A stretch of 9,310 nt of DNA, from NCBI GenBank assembly GCA_021154515.1, contig JAJKIL010000136.1, positions 1-9,310 on the forward strand, in the 5' to 3' direction. Below the pieces are notes generated by a model. It worked only from the letters and a program-made list of their open reading frames with translations. It ran no database searches and was not told the DNA's origin. Of this stretch, positions 6,145-9,310 are shown one piece after another. The stretch comes from Niastella sp. (GTDB lineage Bacteria; Bacteroidota; Bacteroidia; Chitinophagales; Chitinophagaceae). The translations under genes were made by a program, and so were the position numbers. The stretch's first letter is position 1. Each line of letters starts with the position of its first letter.

Positions 6145-6504
6145 ATGACTACGAATCAGATTGCCAACCGCCTGGTTGAACTGTGCCGTCAGGGTCAGTT
6201 TGATACAGCGCAGAAAGAATTATTTGCAAAGGATGCTATGAGCATCGAACCTCAGGCTTCTCCCGATTTCGAAAAGGAAACAAAGGGTCTCGACGCTATT
6301 ATGGAAAAAAGCAAAAAATGGGGCGACATGGTTGAATCCATGAACAAAATGGAAGTTAGTGAACCAGTGGTTGCCGCCAATTCTTTTGCCTGCACCATGC
6401 ACATGGATGTTACGATGAAGAACAAACAGCATTGGGACATGACTGAGCTTTGCACCTACACGATCAAGGATGGCAAGATTGTTACAGAACAATTCTTTAT
6501 GTAG
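6145..6504 (+). CDS. NTF2/SnoaL-like domain protein
   Basis: A 119-residue protein resembling the nuclear transport factor 2/SnoaL-like fold: an N-terminal helix pair (about 3-30, TNQIANRLVELCRQGQFDTA), a middle helix (46-66) and a C-terminal antiparallel sheet ending in ELCTYTIKDGKIVTEQFFM, the usual final strand pair of the fold. No catalytic residue pattern allows a reaction to be named; members range from isomerases to simple ligand binders. It has no signal peptide and is probably cytoplasmic. It stands alone between two terminators: the AhpD gene terminator lies 71 bp upstream and its own hairpin begins near its stop. The ATG at 6145 is the only plausible start. Confidence 0.75.
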   Translation: MTTNQIANRLVELCRQGQFDTAQKELFAKDAMSIEPQASPDFEKETKGLDAIMEKSKKWGDMVESMNKMEVSEPVVAANSFACTMHMDVTMKNKQHWDMTELCTYTIKDGKIVTEQFFM

Positions 6505-6563
6505 CTAAAGGAGCTACGAACCTGCCAGGCCAACTTATTATTGACCTGGCAGGTTCTTTTATT
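6501..6563 (+). terminator. Double hairpin terminator between convergent genes
   Basis: A small hairpin, GTAGCT (6501-6506), AAAGG, AGCTAC (6512-6517), spans the stop codon of the NTF2-like gene. Directly next to it is a larger one: GAACCTGCCAGG (6518-6529) pairs with CCTGGCAGGTTC (6545-6556), a perfect 12-bp stem that continues inward (CAA 6531-6533 with TTG 6541-6543) and is followed by TTTTATTT. The T-run is on the plus-strand side. On the minus strand the hairpin lies just after the DHFR-like stop but without a good T-run, so bidirectional use is possible but weaker. Confidence 0.8.
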
Positions 6564-7131
6564 TAACACAATAACATAAGGTCACCACGCCCGAACTGAA
6601 TATCTCAGTTTTTATCAACTGCAGGTCAAGCATCTCCACTAACTCTTTGAACACCGGTTTACCACAGCCAATCACAACAGGATGCACCCACATCCGGAAC
6701 TCATCAACTAATCCCAGCTTTGTTAATGTGGCTACAATTTTTCCGCTTCCATACACGATCATATCTTTTCCATCGCGGTGTTTCAATTCAATCACTTCCT
6801 CTTCGATCTCCCTTTTAGCCAGCCGCGCATTATTCCAGGTGACGGCGGTCATGCTTTTTGAGAAAACAACTTTAGGATAGCTGTTCAACAAATAAGCAAA
6901 GTCAAGGTCTCCGCGCGGCCGGATCAGGTTCACAGGGTTCGAATTCCAGTATTGCGCCATGCCTCTGTAAGTGATGCCGCCCAGTAAAATGGTATCTGCC
7001 CTGCTCAGCTGTTCAGCCGTTGCCCGCGCCATTTCCTCATTCCAGCTTTTGAAATGCCAGTCCAACCCGCAATCAGGGCCAGCCATAAAGCCGTCCAGCG
7101 TCACATTTATAGATACAATTACTTTTCGCAT
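6559..7131 (-). CDS. Dihydrofolate reductase family protein (RibD C-terminal fold)
   Basis: A 190-residue cytoplasmic protein of the RibD C-terminal/DHFR-like fold, the group often annotated as YwjB/YyaP-like. These are probable NAD(P)H-dependent reductases of unknown substrate; true folate reduction is not shown. Visible motifs are the N-terminal strand with SINVTLDGFMAG (7-18), LLGGITYRGMAQYW (49-62), the nucleotide-loop-like YGSGKIVATLTKLGLVDE (127-144) and WVHPVVIGCGKPVF (148-161). The ATG at 7131 precedes a typical first strand. It converges with the NTF2-like gene (54 bp between stops, filled by the hairpins) and diverges from the GlxA-type regulator across 244 bp. That regulator could control it, but nothing in the sequence proves this. 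Confidence 0.88.
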   Translation of the reverse strand: MRKVIVSINVTLDGFMAGPDCGLDWHFKSWNEEMARATAEQLSRADTILLGGITYRGMAQYWNSNPVNLIRPRGDLDFAYLLNSYPKVVFSKSMTAVTWNNARLAKREIEEEVIELKHRDGKDMIVYGSGKIVATLTKLGLVDEFRMWVHPVVIGCGKPVFKELVEMLDLQLIKTEIFSSGVVTLCYCVK

Positions 7132-7158
7132 ATCGCACTGATTATGGTATTGTTACTA

Positions 7159-7166
7159 CAAAAGTA
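7159..7166 (-). promoter_or_regulatory. Candidate -7 element for the DHFR-like gene
   Basis: The minus strand reads TACTTTTG here, an exact match to the Bacteroidota TAnnTTTG element, 27 bp before the DHFR-like ATG. No TTG was found at the usual upstream distance, so only half of a promoter is supported. Confidence 0.35.
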
Positions 7167-7214
7167 CCAACGGTTGTCCTGATTGATAGAGTGTGAAAAT
7201 GACTTCCTGACGGG

Positions 7215-7245
7215 TTGTTCGCGACTTTATTGTTTAGTACCTTTA
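7215..7245 (+). promoter_or_regulatory. Candidate promoter for the GlxA-type regulator
   Basis: TTG (7215-7217) is followed after 20 bp by TACCTTTA (7238-7245), which fits TTG-N19-21-TAnnTTTG except in the last base. Transcription would start near 7252 and the roughly 120-nt leader would include all of the direct repeats at 7251-7343. It rests on motif match only. Confidence 0.3.
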
Positions 7246-7250
7246 TTCGG

Positions 7251-7343
7251 GGCAGAAGGCAAAGGGCAGAGGGCAAAGATCCGCGACGCGGCAACCGCGC
7301 AGAAGTGTATTGCCTGAAGCTTGCGGCTTGGAGCTTGCCGCTT
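7251..7343. repeat. Two 14-bp-period direct duplications in the divergent spacer
   Basis: GGCAGAAGGCAAAG (7251-7264) is followed directly by GGCAGAGGGCAAAG (7265-7278), two 14-mers with one mismatch. Further on, AGCTTGCGGCTT (7318-7329) recurs as AGCTTGCCGCTT (7332-7343), again with period 14 and one mismatch. The single difference makes GCGGC (7323-7327) and GCCGC (7337-7341) complementary, so the second pair can also form a hairpin. Between them lies CCGC-GAC-GCGG (7281-7291), a 4-bp stem. The rest of the 244-bp spacer (7132-7375) shows only the promoter candidates. Confidence 0.7.
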
Positions 7344-7375
7344 TCCTAATTACATAACAACTATTGCTATTATAT

Positions 7376-8356
7376 ATGAAACACGTTAGCATTCTTATTC
7401 CGCACGATTCGGTAATGGCAAGTATTGTTGACCCGCGCATCATTTTTACCGGTGTAAACGATTTTCTGGCATCAATGGGCAAACCGCCTGCTTTTAAAGT
7501 TCAGCTGGTTGGGCTCACCAAAGAAGTGCAGTTACATAATGGAACCTTTACGGTTCATGCCGATGTATTGATCAGTGATGTAAAGAAAACCGACCTCATT
7601 CTGGTGCCTGCCATTGGCGGCGAATTGAAAACAGTTATTAAAAAGAATGAAGCGTTCCTTCCCTGGATCGTTGACCAATATCATAATGGCGCTGAGGTGG
7701 CGAGTTTGTGTATCGGCGCTTTTCTGCTGGCCTCTACCGGTTTGTTGAATGGAAAAGAATGCAGCAGTCACTGGCTCACTGCTAATGAATTCCGGGAAAT
7801 GTTCCCTGAGGTGACTTTGGTAGATGGGAGAATTGTTACCGAGCAACAGGGTTTATATTCAAGTGGCGGCGCCTCCTCCTATTGGAACCTGCTGTTGCAC
7901 CTGGTTGAAAAACATGCCGGCCGTGAAATGGCTATCATGGCAGCCAAAGTATACGCACTGGAAATAGACCGCAAAACGCAATCCCCGTTTATCATGTTCA
8001 ATGGCCAAAAGAAACATGAGGACGAACCCATAAAACAAGCGCAGGAATTTATTGAGAAGAATGTTACCGAACGTATTTCGGTGGAAGAACTGGCCGTCAA
8101 ATACGCCATCGGCAAACGGCATTTTATTCGCCGGTTTAAAAAAGCAACCAACAACACCCCCATCGAATACATCCAACGGGTAAAAATTGAAGCGGCCAAA
8201 AAACAACTGGAGAACAGCCGCAAAAACGTGAATGAAGTAATGTATGATGTTGGCTATTCCGACATTAAAGCATTCCGCACCGTATTTAAAAAGATCACGG
8301 GATTATCGCCCATGGAATACCGCAACAAATACAACGGGGAAGCCGTGGAAGTATAG
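7376..8356 (+). CDS. GlxA family transcriptional regulator (DJ-1/PfpI + AraC HTH)
   Basis: A 326-residue cytoplasmic regulator. Residues 1-185 form a DJ-1/PfpI (class I glutamine amidotransferase-like) domain with the nucleophile-elbow region ASLCIGAFLLASTGLLNG (109-126; Cys112) and SSHW (130-133). Residues about 218-318 form an AraC/XylS DNA-binding domain with two helix-turn-helix units; the second carries VNEVMYDVGYSDIKAFRTVF (285-304) and the typical ending TGLSPMEYRNKY (308-319). The ATG at 7376 (MKHVSILIPH) starts the first beta strand; an upstream TTG at 7364 would add four residues without benefit. The amidotransferase-like domain usually senses a ligand rather than catalysing, and the ligand here is unknown. 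The divergent DHFR-like gene is the nearest candidate target. The stop is 9 bp from that of the convergent esterase gene, without a hairpin between them. Confidence 0.93.
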   Translation: MKHVSILIPHDSVMASIVDPRIIFTGVNDFLASMGKPPAFKVQLVGLTKEVQLHNGTFTVHADVLISDVKKTDLILVPAIGGELKTVIKKNEAFLPWIVDQYHNGAEVASLCIGAFLLASTGLLNGKECSSHWLTANEFREMFPEVTLVDGRIVTEQQGLYSSGGASSYWNLLLHLVEKHAGREMAIMAAKVYALEIDRKTQSPFIMFNGQKKHEDEPIKQAQEFIEKNVTERISVEELAVKYAIGKRHFIRRFKKATNNTPIEYIQRVKIEAAKKQLENSRKNVNEVMYDVGYSDIKAFRTVFKKITGLSPMEYRNKYNGEAVEV

Positions 8357-8365
8357 TTGACGGCA

Positions 8366-9310
8366 TTATTTTCCCAATACCTGTTTTATTACTGGTTGTA
8401 AGGCACGCACCCAGGCAGTGTAGCCTTTATCAGTCAGGTGAATGCCATCGGGCCGGTAACAACCATCGGCAAGGTTGCCGCTACCTGCATCTATCAACGA
8501 TTTTGAAGGATCGCTGAAGAAGATGTTGCGGTTATTTACCAATTGCCGGATCTGTTGATGCACCTGTTGATATTTTCTTCGGTAATCATCGGTGACTTTA
8601 TTACCCGTCGGCAACGGGCCTGTTAAAATGATCTTTGTCTTCGGCAGCTTTATTGCAATTGCTTTCAATACGGATTGAATACCCGTCACCACATCAGTTG
8701 CATCATCGTCCCGGAAATTGTTCACGCCAATTGTTACCACTACTACAGCAGGATCGGCTTTTGAAAAATCGGTATGCTGTACCCGCCACAACAGGTTTTG
8801 CGTTCTGTCGCCCCGGATACCTGCTACGCCATATTTGCAGGGAGACAAGGCACTGTCGAAGGCATGCGTTCCGGCACCTTTTACTTCAAGCCTTCTGTGA
8901 CCTATTGCCTGCGTAATGGAATTGCCTAACAACAACACATCCAGCTTACCCACACTGTCCAGCGTATATTGAATGTCGTTGTAATTATCCCACCAGTCGG
9001 TCTCATTGCCAAAGCGGTATTCTGAACCCGGCGCTGCTATAGTAGCGAACATCACCTGCTTATGCGTGGCTTTTAAAATAAAATCAACAATGGGTGCAGG
9101 ATTGGGCAGACTATGCGGGTGATGACCAATACCTGGTTTATGGATCACCGTGATGTTTCCGTTCAGGGCCAGTACCTGTTTTTCAAAGATGGCCGTGTTT
9201 TCACTAACAGGCACCACGGTATCTGCATCGCCTACAACGTGTAGCATGGGATAGCCGCCCTGTACGATCTGCGGTATTTTATCAATGGGATTGCCTTTGA
9301 AGGTGAGGGC
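8366..9310 (-). CDS. Alpha/beta hydrolase - SGNH/GDSL hydrolase fusion (5' partial)
   Basis: The frame stays open to the right edge, so 314 C-terminal residues are visible and the start is outside. Numbered from the first Met (9247), residues 1-60 resemble the end of an alpha/beta hydrolase: VVGDADTVVP (4-13) with the likely triad Asp, and GIGHHPHS (39-46) with the likely triad His. The 21 residues before it continue this domain. Residues 100-293 form an SGNH hydrolase of PAF-acetylhydrolase-like type: block I LLLGNSITQ (106-113, Ser110 nucleophile), GIRGDRTQNLLWR (143-155), block III IGVNNF (173-178) and block V DGIHLTDKGY (267-276) with Asp267 and His270. Both catalytic sets look intact. 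It is probably an exported carbohydrate- or xylan-acetyl esterase, but signal peptide and nucleophile Ser of domain 1 cannot be seen. Confidence 0.85.
   Translation of the reverse strand, partial: ALTFKGNPIDKIPQIVQGGYPMLHVVGDADTVVPVSENTAIFEKQVLALNGNITVIHKPGIGHHPHSLPNPAPIVDFILKATHKQVMFATIAAPGSEYRFGNETDWWDNYNDIQYTLDSVGKLDVLLLGNSITQAIGHRRLEVKGAGTHAFDSALSPCKYGVAGIRGDRTQNLLWRVQHTDFSKADPAVVVVTIGVNNFRDDDATDVVTGIQSVLKAIAIKLPKTKIILTGPLPTGNKVTDDYRRKYQQVHQQIRQLVNNRNIFFSDPSKSLIDAGSGNLADGCYRPDGIHLTDKGYTAWVRALQPVIKQVLGK

Noticed and set aside
6505..6558. Mobile element end or attachment site at the CCTGCCAGG inverted repeat
   Set aside because: The position between convergent genes, the perfect stem and the following T-run are fully explained by a terminator, and no integrase or transposase is present.
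7243..7482. 79-codon minus-strand frame overlapping the GlxA-type gene start and the repeats
   Set aside because: It is made largely of the low-complexity 14-bp duplications and the antisense of the regulator's first codons; no family resemblance.
7859..8223. Two overlapping 114-115 codon minus-strand frames inside the GlxA-type gene
   Set aside because: The plus strand encodes intact DJ-1/PfpI and AraC domains here; the antisense frames have no recognisable features.

Overview
The window looks like a Bacteroidota chromosome, most likely Chitinophagaceae (Chitinophaga/Niastella-like). The evidence is the NuoB/NuoC/NuoD/NuoH sequences with nuoC and nuoD as separate genes, promoter candidates of the TTG-N18-20-TAnnTTTG type, little use of Shine-Dalgarno sites, moderate GC content, and short intergenic repeats of the kind common in that family. 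The genus is an inference from recalled family features, not a database result.

Region 1 (1-5321, minus strand) is a complex I operon read right to left: nuoA, nuoB, nuoC, nuoD, nuoH, nuoI, nuoJ, nuoK, with nuoL/M/N expected beyond the left edge. The genes overlap or nearly abut, so they are very probably one transcription unit. nuoE, nuoF and nuoG, the NADH-oxidising module, are missing: nuoD is followed after 26 bp by nuoH. The locus therefore encodes the Q-module and the start of the proton-pumping arm, as in 11-subunit complexes whose electron donor is not NADH via NuoF, unless EFG lie elsewhere. Short repeats sit at several gene junctions: an 8-bp tandem array after nuoK, duplicated 14- and 22-bp units between nuoJ and nuoI, and two related G/C-rich palindromic elements at the nuoC/nuoD and nuoA/nuoB junctions.

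Region 2 (5322-5560) is a divergent intergenic region. It holds a candidate housekeeping promoter for nuoA and, facing the other way, a TGTCACG-N16-TGTT element resembling the promoters of ECF41 sigma factors. That element lies directly upstream of a carboxymuconolactone decarboxylase/AhpD-like gene, the class of gene ECF41 factors control.

Region 3 (5561-8356) is a set of small accessory genes: the AhpD-like protein, an NTF2/SnoaL-like protein, a RibD/dihydrofolate-reductase-fold protein (minus strand) and a GlxA-type regulator (DJ-1/PfpI domain plus AraC HTH). Two strong hairpin terminators follow the first two genes. The DHFR-like and GlxA-like genes diverge from a 244-bp spacer containing two more 14-bp-period duplications.

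Region 4 (8366-9310, minus strand) is the 3' part of a gene for a two-domain esterase. The visible part carries the Asp and His region of an alpha/beta hydrolase followed by a complete SGNH/GDSL hydrolase. Its start lies beyond the right edge.

No rRNA, tRNA, CRISPR array, transposase or phage gene was recognised.
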